This document shows positions 1 to 11,451 of a stretch of DNA of 64,000 nt, piece after piece. The position numbers and the translations under genes are program-made. Positions within the stretch are counted from its first letter, which is position 1. Every line of letters begins with the position of its first letter. The notes under the pieces are model-generated. The model saw only the letters and a program-made list of their open reading frames with translations, searched no databases and was not told the DNA's origin. Source of the DNA: Tanytarsus gracilentus (taxonomy: Eukaryota > Arthropoda > Insecta > Diptera > Chironomidae); assembly GCA_038502055.1 (NCBI GenBank), contig JAXRKN010000038.1, positions 5,394,001-5,458,000 of the forward strand, written 5' to 3'.

Positions 1-1009
1 AATTACATTTTTCTCATACGCAATATGCAGTTGATGATATCTCAAGATGATTATTGAGTTTCACGACATTCCGCGTTGAAAATTCCCAAAGAAAAAAAAG
101 AGCTATTTCAGTAGAGAGCAGTGAGAAGTATTAAGTAATTAAGTGAAATAATTGTTGTGACTGTAAGCAACTAGCATTGCAGTTTTTTCTCTGCTGATCC
201 ATTTCAACATAATTTATGCACATTATTCACGTTTTACAACATTCTTGCGCGCTATTTTGTTGATTATGAAAGCGTGTTCTTTCTCCGGCGCTGCCAAGAG
301 TAACTCACAACACTTTTTTATTATTATTTGGTTGGATATAACAAACAGCAACGGCGTTGTTGATAATAAACAAAATTAATGTTCACTTATCGGCTGGAGG
401 CGGCCAGAGTGGTGTGTAAAAAGCGTTCGATATCTATTGAGTGAAAAAAAATTATTAGATCATGAAAATTAAATTGAAGTGAAAGAAAAATTTTCTAAAT
501 TCTTACATGAAATTTTTAAATTATTGTTAATAAATTGCTAAAAAATTAAAGTGAAATTTCTCAATGTAAAGGCACACACAGTATGCAATATGGTGAGGAA
601 ATCGATTAACAATGCGGAGAGTCGCAATTAATTGATCGATAAACTTAACACCGGCCGCACACATGAGTTGCGTCGAGACACCACGGCGACTTTCTTATTT
701 AGCAAAAATTGTTATTATTACATTTTTGTTGATCACTATTCACTTTTCCCTCGATAGTTACCTAAAGTAAGAAAAAAAACTTTCCAACTCGTCACACACA
801 AAAGAGCGAGCGAAAAAAATCGACAAATGAAATTTTTTAATTAATAATTATTCACTTGTGAATTAATTGTTGAAATCGAGTCGAAGCTGCGAGATAAATG
901 GCAATTTTTTTATTTAAGCCTTCCTTCCTTCTCATTTGAATTGAATGAATTTGTCTACTAATTCTAAAATTTAATTTAATTTTTATTGATTTCCATTTTT
1001 TCAGGAACA
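1..1009. other. Upstream region of the harmonin homologue
   Basis: AT-rich sequence with no convincing protein gene. A splice acceptor (run of T, then CAG) ends at 1004, five bases before the harmonin start codon. At least one untranslated first exon therefore probably lies in this stretch or further left, outside the window. A GTAAGA donor-like site at 767-772 could close such an exon. I see no clear TATA box. Confidence 0.5.
663..770 (+). other. 35-codon small ORF with one hydrophobic segment
   Basis: ATG at 663, stop TAA at 768-770. The peptide has a short basic N-terminus (residues 1-15) and then a hydrophobic stretch at about residues 16-34 (IVIITFLLITIHF and following), as in single-pass small membrane peptides. 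The stop codon overlaps a GTAAGA donor-like site, so this could instead be part of an untranslated or coding first exon. It is not in frame with the harmonin start if spliced to the acceptor at 1004. Short ORFs like this arise by chance in AT-rich DNA. Confidence 0.15.
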
Positions 1010-4000
1010 ATGACGGACAGCAGCATGTCAACGACAAGTTCAAACGACCTAAACTCACATCATGGCATTCATCAAGCCAAACGGTTGCGAACGATAAAAC
1101 TCTCGCGCCCACACACGGGCACGAATCATGCAAATCTCACAATTGGACATCCGTTAATCTCGTCATTTGGATTTTCACTGCGCGGTGGACGTGAGTTCGG
1201 TACTGGTTTCTTTATATCGAACGTCATGAAAGGCAGCGAAGCGGATGTTAAGGGATTGCGAATTGGCGATCAGATTATTCGCGTGGGTAGCAGCACCGGT
1301 AGTTATCGTGTCGACGATGCCGTTCACAAGGAGTTGTCGCAATTTATTGCCAGTCAGAATCGATTAATACTCAAAGTTCGAGGTGAGTGAGGCGAGCTGT
1401 ATTTCCTTGACTAAAATCAATACACGGACAAGTGCAACTCTTTTCCTTTCGGCGGGTAATTAGAGTTGAGTTTTGGGGAAGTACAAAACAAATTTTAAGA
1501 TTAAATTACCGTAATTTTCTAAAATTTAATGAGATTTTCATTTCATGAGATTCTAATTAAACCCTCGAGCAACACATCTGGTTGATGCGAGACATTACTG
1601 TTGATTTGAGACATTTACGGTATAAAAAAATTTGAGCAACATTGAAATTGGAACAAGTTGACTGAAATATAAAAAATATTTCACAACTCATCATTAAATG
1701 TCCATCCCATGTCTAACTTTTGTTTCCCCTATCTTTTCAATACCCCTTTTTAAAAGCAAGTGAATCTTGACCTTAATGGTCTCTTACAAAAATTAAAATG
1801 AGCATAGACTAAATAATTTCAAGGAGAAACTTGTCAGTCGCATCGGAAGCATAAAATTCACATTCATACAAAATGACCATTAATCTTCTTAAGATCTCTT
1901 CAAATTGTTATTGAGTGGAAATTGTGAATCAGTGAAAAGTGCAATTGATTACCGTAACGACGGTCTGATCGTCATCATTTCCTCGCCTAATAGAGAGTAA
2001 TCCATTAAGACATCACTGCTGTAATGCGTGTAATCAATAATTATCTCTAATAAAGAAACAGTCTAATCATCGCGGCTCCAGGCCACTTCCCGTGCGATTT
2101 ATTTGTGTCAATTGCGTAATGATTTTGATTGCGATGCAATAAATATTTTTTTTCAGAGGCAAAAAACGTAACAAATTTTTCCAAACATATTTGACAATGA
2201 GGTTGAAAAAAAAAGTTTAGAGCACTCGACACATACCAAACATTAACTAACTATGTAGCCGGCTGTGCTTTAATTCTATTGTTGTTGAACTCTCGCAGCA
2301 GCAAAATGTAAAACAAAAAATTTTAAACTTTTTTTCTGCGAGCTGTTGTGACATTTTGTTTGTTCACTCGCTCAATATCGCACTATAATGGCAAAGCAAT
2401 ATGCACAAATTCTTTCTCGTAAAAAAATTCCCAATTGGAAGTTTTTGAAATTTTAAAAATATTTAATTTAACGGTTTAAAATTATTTAAATTTTTGAATC
2501 AATGATTTTTGCCAATAATTTTATTTCACTCACTGGGTTGAGCGTTTCGCACGAAATTTGTGTTTAATTTGTGCTTTGATTATTTTAAATTCATTTTTAT
2601 GTTGCTCGAAAACTGGAAATTTATTTATGCTTGAACATTACATTTTTTTGTTTCTGAAAAAATTCATTCAACTCTGAAATGAAAATTATGTCTAGCAATT
2701 GCGTACATTGCATTACAACAATGTCGACGAGTGCCATTAACAACTTGAGACAGCAAGTGAATATTAAGGAGGAATCCATTAGTTTTTTAAAATGTTAACG
2801 TCGTTATTGGCAAATAATATTTAATTTGAGTCAATTTCTGTTAAAAGCGCGCGAATCAACTTATAGTAAAAACGAAAAAAAAGATATGAAGGCCGTCGTG
2901 TGCGAAAAAACACATCTTCATCATATGCATGGGAAACTTTCAAGTTCCGAGAAATGGTTTTTGTCTTTTTTAATGATTGTTTATGACGGGGTGTGTATGA
3001 GAGTCGTTTCAGTGTCGATTGTAAACAATTTAAAGAGAATTAAGCTAAATTGGCAGGTTGATAAATGTCAATGGGTCGTTTAAAACGTCTCGTTTGTTAA
3101 AATTTAAAACAAACTATTAAATTTTGTCGTTAAATTTTGAGTTGGGATCAATTAAAAATATTCAAATGTCTTCAAAACCCTTTTCTACGTTTCTAAAAAG
3201 TACTCAAGATATTCATCAAAGTCATTAAAATATGATCTGTATTTTTTTACATAACACACGAATCCCAGCGAGAAATTAAGATCTTGCATCATTTTGATGA
3301 CTGTAATTATTAAAGTCGCAACGCATGTTGAAATTGCTATTCCTCCCAAAAAAGCACACACCTCCTCAATAAAAAAGCTTCTCTTTAATTCAACGTTTAA
3401 TTTTTTCGCCATTTTCTTGATATAGAGATAATAAAATCTCATTAAAATGTCTCGAAAAGACAATTCTCCACGCGCGATCATCGCATGCATATACCACAAA
3501 ACTATCATCAATCTCTCCGACTGCGTTCGGATTTAATGAGTGCCATTAAAATCACGTTTCTATATTAACGAGTATTACCCCGAAAAATATTATGTGTATG
3601 CTTGCGAATGGCATTGACTTCGACGAAAAGACAATTCAGTCATTCATCATAAAGCACTCTCACACATTTTTTAATTCAATTCTATCAATCTTTTAGCATG
3701 AATTACTAAATGTGTTTTACGGTGTCCACTGAAGCAGTTATTGGAGTCACGAAAATTACAAAAGTTTAGACACTCAGTTGTGAAATTGCTGAAATTGCTT
3801 TTCAACAAACAATTATTTTTTAAATAACCTGAAATTTTTGAAAATTCTCCAGAATTTTTTTAAAAAATTAAATATGATCTTAATTATTTTAACCAAGTGT
3901 CCCATCCTTTACGACAGTTATTTTAAAATTTGCGGTACATATTTTTTCATTGATTCCTTTGCATATTAAAAATTTCATTTAACACTTTTATTTTTCAGGT

Positions 4001-7000
4001 GTCGGAATTCTCCCAGTTAAAGAGTGAGTCAATGATGAAGCAGAAAAAAAATATTTTAAGACTAATCTAATTTTGATTTAGACGAGCATCGGATCCATTA
4101 ACGTGGCATGTTGTTCCTTCACCAACAAACTCATTAACTTTTGCACAAGTCGATTCTCAGCCGACAGCACGAGATGTCCGAATATTGCTCAATGTTGCGC
4201 CACGAACGAAGCTCGGTTGCGGGTAAGCATGCCTCTAATATTTTGGTGCTAATTAATCGCACATTTAAATCTTTACAGCATTTGTGCGGGACCCGAGTGG
4301 AAGCCGGGGATTTTTGTGCAATTTACAAAAGAAAATGGCATCGCTAAGGAGGCCGGACTGCAACCAGGCGATCAGATTGTCAGCTGCAATGACATCGATT
4401 TCTCAAATATTCTCTTTAGCGAAGCTGTGGCAATTATGAAGGCGTCTTCAGTATTAGAATTATACATTCGTCCCGGTGCCGGTCTTGATCTCTTTCCAAG
4501 TGAATCTAGTGGATATAATTCGAGTGCGAGCAGTGTCACGGGCGACCAAAGTCCGTGCTGGGGCGAACAAGCAAAAAGACTGAGCATTGTGCGTGAAGAG
4601 TCGACAAATTCCAGTGACCGAATGAATGGCATCAATGGAACTTACAACAATAAAGCGAGATCCAATCGCAAAGATAAACCTCTGCATGTCGAAGTACCGA
4701 AAGTGCCTGCAAACTACTCGAAAAATAATCACAACAATTATGGCGATCAAAAGAGCACTCCAATCCAAGCGACCATCATTAAGTTGACAGAGAATGGCCC
4801 GATGATCAACAACACAATGATTCCAGGCCTAAATAATGAATACGGCACGACGACAGCCGTGACAAAAGAGAGCTACGTTGGTAGCGAAACGAGACAACTT
4901 GACCCGACGAAAAAGATCGCTGACATTTGTTTTGTATCGCGGCAAAACGAGACCAAAATTGTGACCGTTGAGGTTCATCAGTCGAGCGCACAGAATAATG
5001 GTAACAACATGCCAACAGTAAATGGCAAAGATGAGCCGGAATCAATTACGTCAAGTTCGAGTCTTGGCAGTGCCATTAGCGATGAATTGAAGCGACGTGC
5101 AGAGGTGAGGAAAAAGAAGTTTTTTTTGATAAATTTAACGGTCATAAAGTTTTTAAATTGCATGACTGCGATAAATCTCTAGAACTTTTTCAATTACCCG
5201 AGACCAATTATTTTTTTTGCAGAAGAAGCTCCGCGAGCAAATCGTTAACAGTAATGGACCATCGACGCCGCCGCCACCACCACCACCAACATCATCATCA
5301 CAGCTTCAACTACCTCAACAACAACTCAATCAGAAACCAATAACGAACTCTGCTAAGGGCAAGAACGGTAATGTCCATGAAATTCTCATGGATGAGTTCA
5401 AGAAAGCGCATCGAAAAATGTTCAAAAATGGATTTAAAGAGAACGAATATCAGCAGCATGTGACCGATGGCGAAAACATTATTGCTACACATTTGGCGAG
5501 CAAACTACCGATTGCAACCAGCACTTCGGAGGTGAGTCAATCAGAACAATTATCGAGCATTCGAGCTGTTTGTAGAGTTTTTTTCCATTTCTGTGTGGCC
5601 CACATGAAAACTTTTTTTAATGTTTCTAAATAGAACATTATGGAAGCGGGTTGCGGGGGCAATGACATTGACAATTTAGACATTGAAAAATGAATAGAAA
5701 GAATTGGTAATAAAAATTATAAAACTTTAATGACTAATTTTTAATTAGAAAAAATTTCGACATCAAAGCAAAGAAAACGTTATACATTTTCAAGCGCTAC
5801 GTAAAAAGCTTGCAAAAATTTAACTCAAGTTGCGCCAGCGAGCTTTTAGCGAAACTTTTTCTCACACACCACAAACCCAAATGAGACTCTCTCGCTTGCA
5901 CATTTCAGTGAGAAATTTTCTCTTTAAAATAATTTTTTTCCATTACCGCAAGTCGTCACAGAACTCTCAATCTAATATATTTCAGTTGTCTTTTCAACTC
6001 TGACGAAACAACAGGTGCAATAATTTATTGTGTAACGTACTTTTGGATCTCCAGAGAGAGCACAATTAAAACATTAATTAGTCATTCAGTGTGATAAAGT
6101 TTCAATAGTCTTAATTAGTCCTCATTATATAGTTTGTTAATTAAATTAATTCATAAAAAAAAGATGATGAGCGGTGATTGCATGAAAACCTTGTCAAAGC
6201 CAATAATTTCCATTTGCACGTATGAGGTGAGAAAAAAAGATCAAGTGGAAACTTTTAGATAACGAAAATTGCAACTTTTATCTCTTATCTAATTTATAAT
6301 AATTGATTTATTTTTTACGAAAACAAAGAAATTACTTTTTTATCGACACATAACATGACACGGGCTTAATTTCGTGAGAAAAGAAAAAAATATTTTATTT
6401 AAAGTCAAGAAGAAAAGTTTTTACTTTTTTAAGTTAATTATTAGTGGAACGGAAAAATCAGTACTGCGATGCAAAAGTTTTTCGTGCTTGAGCTTGAAAA
6501 CGAGGAAATTGCTGCAGTTAAATATGAGAATATTGCACAGCTTTTCGCTAATTAAAACGGAATTTTATGTTCTTCTTAATATATTTTAAAAATTATTAAG
6601 CTTAGAGATTAATTATCCATGAAGATGAATTAAAATTAGCGCAAAAAAAGATTTATTAAATTTTCTTGTTGTCAATGGGATTTTAATTATCAGATATTGA
6701 AATTTAATTACAAACTTTTAAAAATTTCAATGAATTTAAAAAAAATTAATTTTAATCCACGGATTTAAAAATTACTGGATTTAAAATAAATCCTTGAAAA
6801 ATTCATAACTTTTTTTTATGATTGATTTATTTTCTCAAAAAACGTCTTAAGATGATCATTTAAAAGTTTATCAAAAAAATTTTTTTCATCTAAAATCTTG
6901 AAAAATTCTCTCCGATCATTAAAACTGTGTACTCTAATGGCCCTAAACAAATTTAAATTTACGCTAAGTGTTGATCCAATTTTTTCTCCATACGTGAACC

Positions 7001-8351
7001 CCGTAATTTTGAGCAACTTCCCAAATCCACTTTAAACACAATTCGAGCTGTTAACAACTGTATCTTTCACGCAATTTACCTCATTAAATTCATCGAACTC
7101 TGTTGAAAACTTACTCGATCATCTTTTGTAATCACGATAAAAGTGATAGTGAAGCCAAAAATACAAAAACGTTTTTGTAATTAATTGGCGCAATCCAGAG
7201 AGAGAAAAAAACAAGCACTTTTCACTTTCATTATTGTGTCTGCGCTATGTTCGGAAAAAGCGGAAAAAATGTTTTAACATAAATTAACAAACATGGGAGG
7301 ATGGGAGGCATTAACCTAGCTTTCAATTGAAGTGTTGAGTAATTGTCTGCATTTTTGTGTTTTTTTAGGAACGACAGTTGGAATTAAAAAAGAATGGAAC
7401 GCCACGAATTCTCAGCAATGGAGGAGAGAAGAAAAAAGCACCGGCGCCTCTCCCGCCACCCGTAAGTTGATTATCTTTCGATTGCATGACGTCAAAAAAG
7501 CGTCATGTGATGGGAAAATGATTTAAGTTAGAATTAATTGAATTTAAAGAAGATTAATGAAAAATAAAATGTCGATTAATTTTAATTATATTTTCCCCAT
7601 TTTAAATGCTAGAAAAAGATCGAGAAACAATTGCCGACGCCAACAACACCGAGTGTGAAATTCGCGGAAGTAAAAGAGCCATGGACACGAGAGCCAAAAC
7701 CAGACTATTATGACTCGCCCGATAATACATTAGTGAAAACACAGACTGAACAGAAGGGCACGATGAGTCGAGTTGCAATACAAGAGATGGCGAAGGCGAA
7801 AGGCGATGTCGCTGAAATGGAATCAATTGATTCTTTTAAACTTAACTCACCATCCTCGAAAATTCCAATTCCACCTCCAATGTACTTTCAAAATCAAATA
7901 TTTGAGCCGGCAACTTTAAAAAAGACCCAACAGAAGCCAGTGTCAGTCATTGTTAGCTCATATAATGGAAATAAAAGAGAGCCGGGAAGACTTGACTTTG
8001 TTGACGATCCGAGTGATCGCGATAGGAGTTATGATGAAAATAATGTAGACATGTCAACGCGACTAAAATATGAGCTTGAAAAGACTTTATCGCGATCGAA
8101 CTTGAGGCGATCATTGGTGAGAGCAAAATTTAAAATTTAATTTTGTAAATTATAAAATTATTTTATTATTATTTTAGGACAACATTCTCAAACCCGACTC
8201 GAATGACATGAGCAACGATCGAAATGCACTGCCAACTTATAAGAAGCACGAGCCATCGACACTTAATGGAATTCTTAAAAATGGAACTAACAAAGCTAAT
8301 GGAAATAGCTCATCTAAGAACATAACATTCAACGATATGCTAAACAAATGA
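1010..8351 (+). CDS. Harmonin (Ush1c-like) PDZ scaffold protein
   Basis: Exons read as 1010-1382, 3999-4023, 4082-4222, 4279-5104, 5223-5531, 7369-7461, 7613-8116 and 8178-8351. All junctions keep frame and give 814 residues. PDZ1 (about residues 28-125) has the carboxylate-binding loop SFGFSL. PDZ2 (about 162-247) contains PEWKPGIFVQF and GLQPGDQIV. The linker GILPVKERASDPLTWHVV matches the harmonin linker after PDZ1, which separates this family from other PDZ proteins. After PDZ2 come low-complexity Ser/Asn/Pro-rich stretches, including a proline run at about 5266-5290. Vertebrate harmonin scaffolds cadherin-23, myosin VIIa and Sans in stereocilia and microvilli; a similar scaffold role is inferred here. 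The vertebrate N-terminal harmonin domain and third PDZ are not visible. The start follows an acceptor at 1004. Family call strong, exact 3' exons good. Confidence 0.85.
3185..3511 (-). CDS. Doubtful 108-codon ORF antisense in harmonin intron 1
   Basis: Open frame of 108 codons with an internal hydrophobic run (VCAFLGGIAISTCVATLIITV, split by one cysteine) and charged ends. It lies on the opposite strand inside the 2.6 kb first harmonin intron. I recognise no family and see no clear splice partners, promoter or near polyadenylation signal. It may be a small nested gene, a decayed exon or chance; the residue composition is only mildly protein-like. Confidence 0.15.
   Translation of the reverse strand: MMIVLWYMHAMIARGELSFRDILMRFYYLYIKKMAKKLNVELKRSFFIEEVCAFLGGIAISTCVATLIITVIKMMQDLNFSLGFVCYVKKYRSYFNDFDEYLEYFLET
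5634..5693 (+). CDS. Alternative last exon of the harmonin homologue
   Basis: The exon ending at 5531 closes in phase 0. A TAG acceptor at 5631-5633 opens a 20-codon exon that reads NIMEAGCGGNDIDNLDIEK and stops at 5691-5693. An AATAAA polyadenylation signal lies at 5709-5714, directly behind it. Used instead of the exon at 7369, this gives a 577-residue isoform that keeps both PDZ domains but loses the proline-rich and C-terminal parts. The signal close to the stop makes a genuine short transcript plausible. A splice-site prediction alone cannot exclude a decoy. Confidence 0.55.
   Translation, partial: NIMEAGCGGNDIDNLDIEK
5709..5714 (+). terminator. Poly(A) signal of the short harmonin isoform
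   Basis: A canonical AATAAA hexamer starts 16 bases after the stop codon of the alternative last exon. Its position suits a very short 3' UTR. Confidence 0.5.
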
Positions 8352-8492
8352 AATTAACTTTAACAATTAAAGTTTATCCGCCCCAAAATTGAAATTTATT
8401 TTTAGAAAAAAGAAAAAATGTATCCTAATTATTGAAATTATCGATAAATTTATGAAGATGGAAAAATTACTCTCTTGGTATGTAAGAAGAAA

Positions 8493-8498
8493 AATAAA
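8493..8498 (+). terminator. Poly(A) signal of the long harmonin transcript
   Basis: AATAAA lies about 140 bases after the stop codon at 8351. An orphan copy at 9968-9973 lies between the two GPCR genes because the duplication carried it along. Confidence 0.55.
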
Positions 8499-8817
8499 AT
8501 TATTCGTGTGAGTGTGCTTTATATACTTTTATTAACTTTTGGACTTTTTATTTTACCATTTTGTCTCTGATGAACTGTAAAACAATTTAAACTGATAAGA
8601 AAATTTTTTACAGGTTATAAAAAAATAATTTGAGGTTGTAGTAAAAAATTTGTAATACAGTGTCACTTATTTTGATAATTAATTAATATGAATTTTTAAA
8701 GATATTTACATAAAGCTCAGGAGCGGCACTCAATTTTAATTTAAATTCTCCAAAATGTTTTTTACAAAATTTATTTGATAACCTTGTTGGCATTTCAATG
8801 ATGTAAAAGGAAGCTTT

Positions 8818-9747
8818 TTAGAATGTGTGTTCAATTCGACGTCTATCAAGAGCATTAGATGAGACAAAAATTGATTTAATTTCTTTTCTAAATCCTTCAT
8901 GTAGGAAAAAGTAAACAAATATTTTGAATGTTGCATAAAAATCATAGAGGAAGTCAGTAATATAATTAATCAAGCCGTTTCCCATGATTTCGTCAATTTG
9001 ATAAAAATTGTCTGGATGCAAAATTATCAGTATCGTTCCCCATGTTATTGCAGACGTGACCATCAAAATTACTAGCATCTTACTATTTGCGTAGCTTTTC
9101 TTCTGTATGCACCAAATGAAAGCAAAAATAATCAACACGACTATTGGGAGCTCACAAATTACCGCAAATTCTAATTCGGCGAAAGCATATTCAATTTTCA
9201 AGTCTTTCCAATCTACGTAGCAAGTGGAATTTTCTTCGGAAAGTCCTGCGAAAAATGCACTTATAATTCCCATGGGTGATGCGAGGATTAAAGTGATGAT
9301 GGTTGCAAAAGTTGACACTTTGATTCCTCCTTGACACTGCAGAACAATTAAAGCTGCTATGAGTGTGAGTATTGAGAAAACTGGCAAGAAGAATTCCATG
9401 AACACATAAACTTTACAGGCGTAAAGTCCAAAAATCCAACTCTCGTAACTTGTATACGATATTGTTGACAAAACTAACATTATTGTAAAAATTATGTCAG
9501 CGATGGTCAAATATGAAATAAAGTAGTTGAAAGCCGTTTGCAATCTCCACCTTATTGTGGTTATAAAAAGCACTAATCCATTTCCAAGAATTCCAAAAAT
9601 AATCAGGTAAAAGACAAAAATCCAAGAAAGAATTTGCGTCGTTGCAGTTTGTGGCACATTTTCAGACGCTTCCGTTACATCCTCAAAATTAAAAGATTGG
9701 TTAAAATAATCTCCATAATCACTAAATGAACTGTCTTCCGAGCTCAT
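8818..9747 (-). CDS. Divergent rhodopsin-like GPCR, copy 1
   Basis: Intronless, 309 residues. The acidic N-terminus holds two Asn-x-Ser sites of the form NQS and NFE-like sequence. Seven hydrophobic segments follow. TM1 has the class A mark GNGLVL (Asn 1.50) and TM2 has Asp in LTIADI. A TM3 cysteine (LYACKV) and an ECL2 cysteine (STCYVDW) can form the usual disulfide. The DRY motif after TM3 is replaced by LQC, TM6 lacks CWxP, and TM7 lacks NPxxY but runs into an amphipathic helix-8 sequence (FLHEGFRKEIKSIF). It is a degenerate class A receptor whose ligand I cannot name. The codon before ATG is part of TTTCAGC, conserved in all three paralogues, which could be an acceptor site. A minus-strand AATAAA lies at 8770-8775. 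It is 3'-to-3' with harmonin and a close paralogue of the next gene. Confidence 0.8.
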   Translation of the reverse strand: MSSEDSSFSDYGDYFNQSFNFEDVTEASENVPQTATTQILSWIFVFYLIIFGILGNGLVLFITTIRWRLQTAFNYFISYLTIADIIFTIMLVLSTISYTSYESWIFGLYACKVYVFMEFFLPVFSILTLIAALIVLQCQGGIKVSTFATIITLILASPMGIISAFFAGLSEENSTCYVDWKDLKIEYAFAELEFAVICELPIVVLIIFAFIWCIQKKSYANSKMLVILMVTSAITWGTILIILHPDNFYQIDEIMGNGLINYITDFLYDFYATFKIFVYFFLHEGFRKEIKSIFVSSNALDRRRIEHTF

Positions 9748-9878
9748 GCTGAAAGATGACTGATTTATTTTAATTTTAATTGAGAGAATAATGTTTTGAA
9801 TTATTAAGATGATTATATTTAATTTGGTGATAATCAGCGTTTGACCTAAAATTTTAATTTCCTAGTGGCACACATAGA

Positions 9879-11385
9879 AGAAAAAAGAAGAAATGTATCC
9901 TAATTATTGAAATTATCGATAAATTTATGAAGATGGAAAAATTACTCTCTTGGTATGTAAGAAGAAAAATAAAATTATTCGTGTGAGTGTGCTTTATAAA
10001 CTTTTATGTACTTTTATTAACGTTTGGACTTAATTTTACCATTTTGTTTTTGTGATGAACTGTAAAACAATTTTAACTGATAAGAAAATTTTAAAAAAAT
10101 TTAGAGGTTATAAAAAAAATAATTTGAGGTTGTAGTAAAAAATTTGTAATACAGTGTCACTTATTTTGATAATTAATTAATATGAATTTTTAAACATATT
10201 TACATAAACCTCAGGAGCGGCACTCAATTTTAATTTAAATGCTCCAAAATGTTTATTACAAAATATATTTGATAACCTTGTTGGCATTTCAATGATGTAA
10301 AAGGAAGCTTTTTAGAATGTGTGTTCAATTCGACGTCTATCAACAGCATTAGATGAAACAAAAATTGATTTAATTTCTTTTCTAAATCCTTCATGTAGGA
10401 AGAAATAAACAAATATTTTAAATGTTACATACAAAGCATAGAGTAAGTTAATAATGCAACTAATAAAATTGAATCCCATGGTTTCGTAAATTCGATACGT
10501 ATTGTCTGGATGCAAAATTGTCAATATTGTTCCCCATGTTATTGCAGACGTGACCATCAAAATTACTAGCATCTTACTATTTGCGTAGCTTTTCTTCTGT
10601 ATGCACCAAATGAGAGCAAAAATAATCAACACGACTATTGGAAGCTCACAAATTACCGCAAATTCTAATTCGGCGAAAGCATATTGAATTTTCAAGTCTT
10701 TCCAATCTGCATAGCAAATAGAAATTTCGTCTGAAATGTGAAGTCCTGCGAAAAATGCAATTATACTTCCCATCGATGATGCGAGGATTAAAGCGATGAT
10801 GGTTGCAAAAGTTGACACTTTGATTCCTCCTTGACACTGCAGAACAATTAAAGCTGCTATGAGTGTGAACATTGAGAAAACTGGCAAGAAGGTTTCCAGG
10901 AACAAATAAGCTTTACAAACGAAAAGTCCTAAAATCCAACTCTCGAAAATTATATGCGATATTGTTGTCAAAACCACTATTATTGTAAAAATTATGTCAG
11001 CGATGGCCAAATATGAAATAAAGTAGTTGAAAGCCGTTTGTAATCTCCACCTTATTGTTGTTATAAAAAGCACTAATCCATTTTCAAGAATTCCAAAAAT
11101 AATCAGGTAAAAGATGAAACTCCAATAAAGAATTTGCGTCGTTGCAGTTTGTGGCACATTTTCAGGCGCTTCCACTACATCCTCAAAATTAAAAGATTGA
11201 TTAAAATAATCTCCGTAATCACTAAATGAACTGTCTTCCGAGCTCATGCTGAAAGAAGACTGATTTATTTTAATTTTAATTGAGAGAATAATGTTTTGAA
11301 TTATTAAGATGATTATATTTAATTTGGTGATAATCAGTGTTTAACTTTTGACCTAAAATTTTAATTTCCTAGTGGCACACATAGA
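9879..11385. repeat. Tandem duplication unit 2 (GPCR copy 2)
   Basis: Close copy of 8404-9878, about 1507 bases. It contains a non-functional duplicate of the harmonin 3' UTR end, including the AATAAA at 9968-9973, followed by a full GPCR gene on the minus strand. It ends at the third AGAAAAAAG microhomology at 11386-11394. Small insertions separate the copies, for example an extra TAACTT near 11342. Confidence 0.9.
10312..11247 (-). CDS. Divergent rhodopsin-like GPCR, copy 2
   Basis: Intronless, 311 residues, nearly identical to copy 1 over the N-terminus, TM1-TM2, TM5-TM6 and helix 8. Differences cluster in TM3/TM4, in ECL2 (HISDEISIC replaces SEENSTC) and in ECL3/TM7 (HPDNTYRIYETMGFN and following), regions that often shape ligand binding. 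It shares the missing DRY and NPxxY motifs and keeps the TM3/ECL2 cysteine pair. TM1 reads GILENGLVL, so the Gly before the conserved Asn has become Glu. The AATAAA downstream of copy 1 is altered to a weaker AT-rich sequence here. The frame is intact, so it is probably functional. Confidence 0.78.
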   Translation of the reverse strand: MSSEDSSFSDYGDYFNQSFNFEDVVEAPENVPQTATTQILYWSFIFYLIIFGILENGLVLFITTIRWRLQTAFNYFISYLAIADIIFTIIVVLTTISHIIFESWILGLFVCKAYLFLETFLPVFSMFTLIAALIVLQCQGGIKVSTFATIIALILASSMGSIIAFFAGLHISDEISICYADWKDLKIQYAFAELEFAVICELPIVVLIIFALIWCIQKKSYANSKMLVILMVTSAITWGTILTILHPDNTYRIYETMGFNFISCIINLLYALYVTFKIFVYFFLHEGFRKEIKSIFVSSNAVDRRRIEHTF

Positions 11386-11451
11386 AGAAAAAAGTTCAAA
11401 AACATTCGAAATTTAAATTGGCTTTTATTTTGAAATTGAGAAAAATTGTTT

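Larger units (their letters stand above)
8404..9878. repeat. Tandem duplication unit 1 (harmonin 3' end plus GPCR copy 1)
   Basis: This stretch of about 1475 bases is followed directly by a close copy (9879-11385). The unit begins inside the harmonin 3' UTR and ends upstream of the GPCR start codon. The short sequence AGAAAAAAG occurs at the unit start (8404-8412), at the junction (9879-9887) and just after unit 2 (11386-11394), as expected for a duplication by microhomology or slippage. Non-coding flanks are nearly as alike as the coding parts, so the event looks recent. Confidence 0.9.

Noticed and set aside
2826..3083. 85-codon plus-strand ORF in harmonin intron 1
   Set aside because: Starts without ATG, lacks fitting splice sites in frame with the harmonin exons, and has no family features.
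4372..5163. Four minus-strand ORFs opposite the large harmonin exon
   Set aside because: They mirror a well-supported coding exon and have no family features of their own.
6816..7016. 66-codon minus-strand ORF in the long harmonin intron
   Set aside because: Short, in very AT-rich sequence, with no recognisable motif or splice partner.
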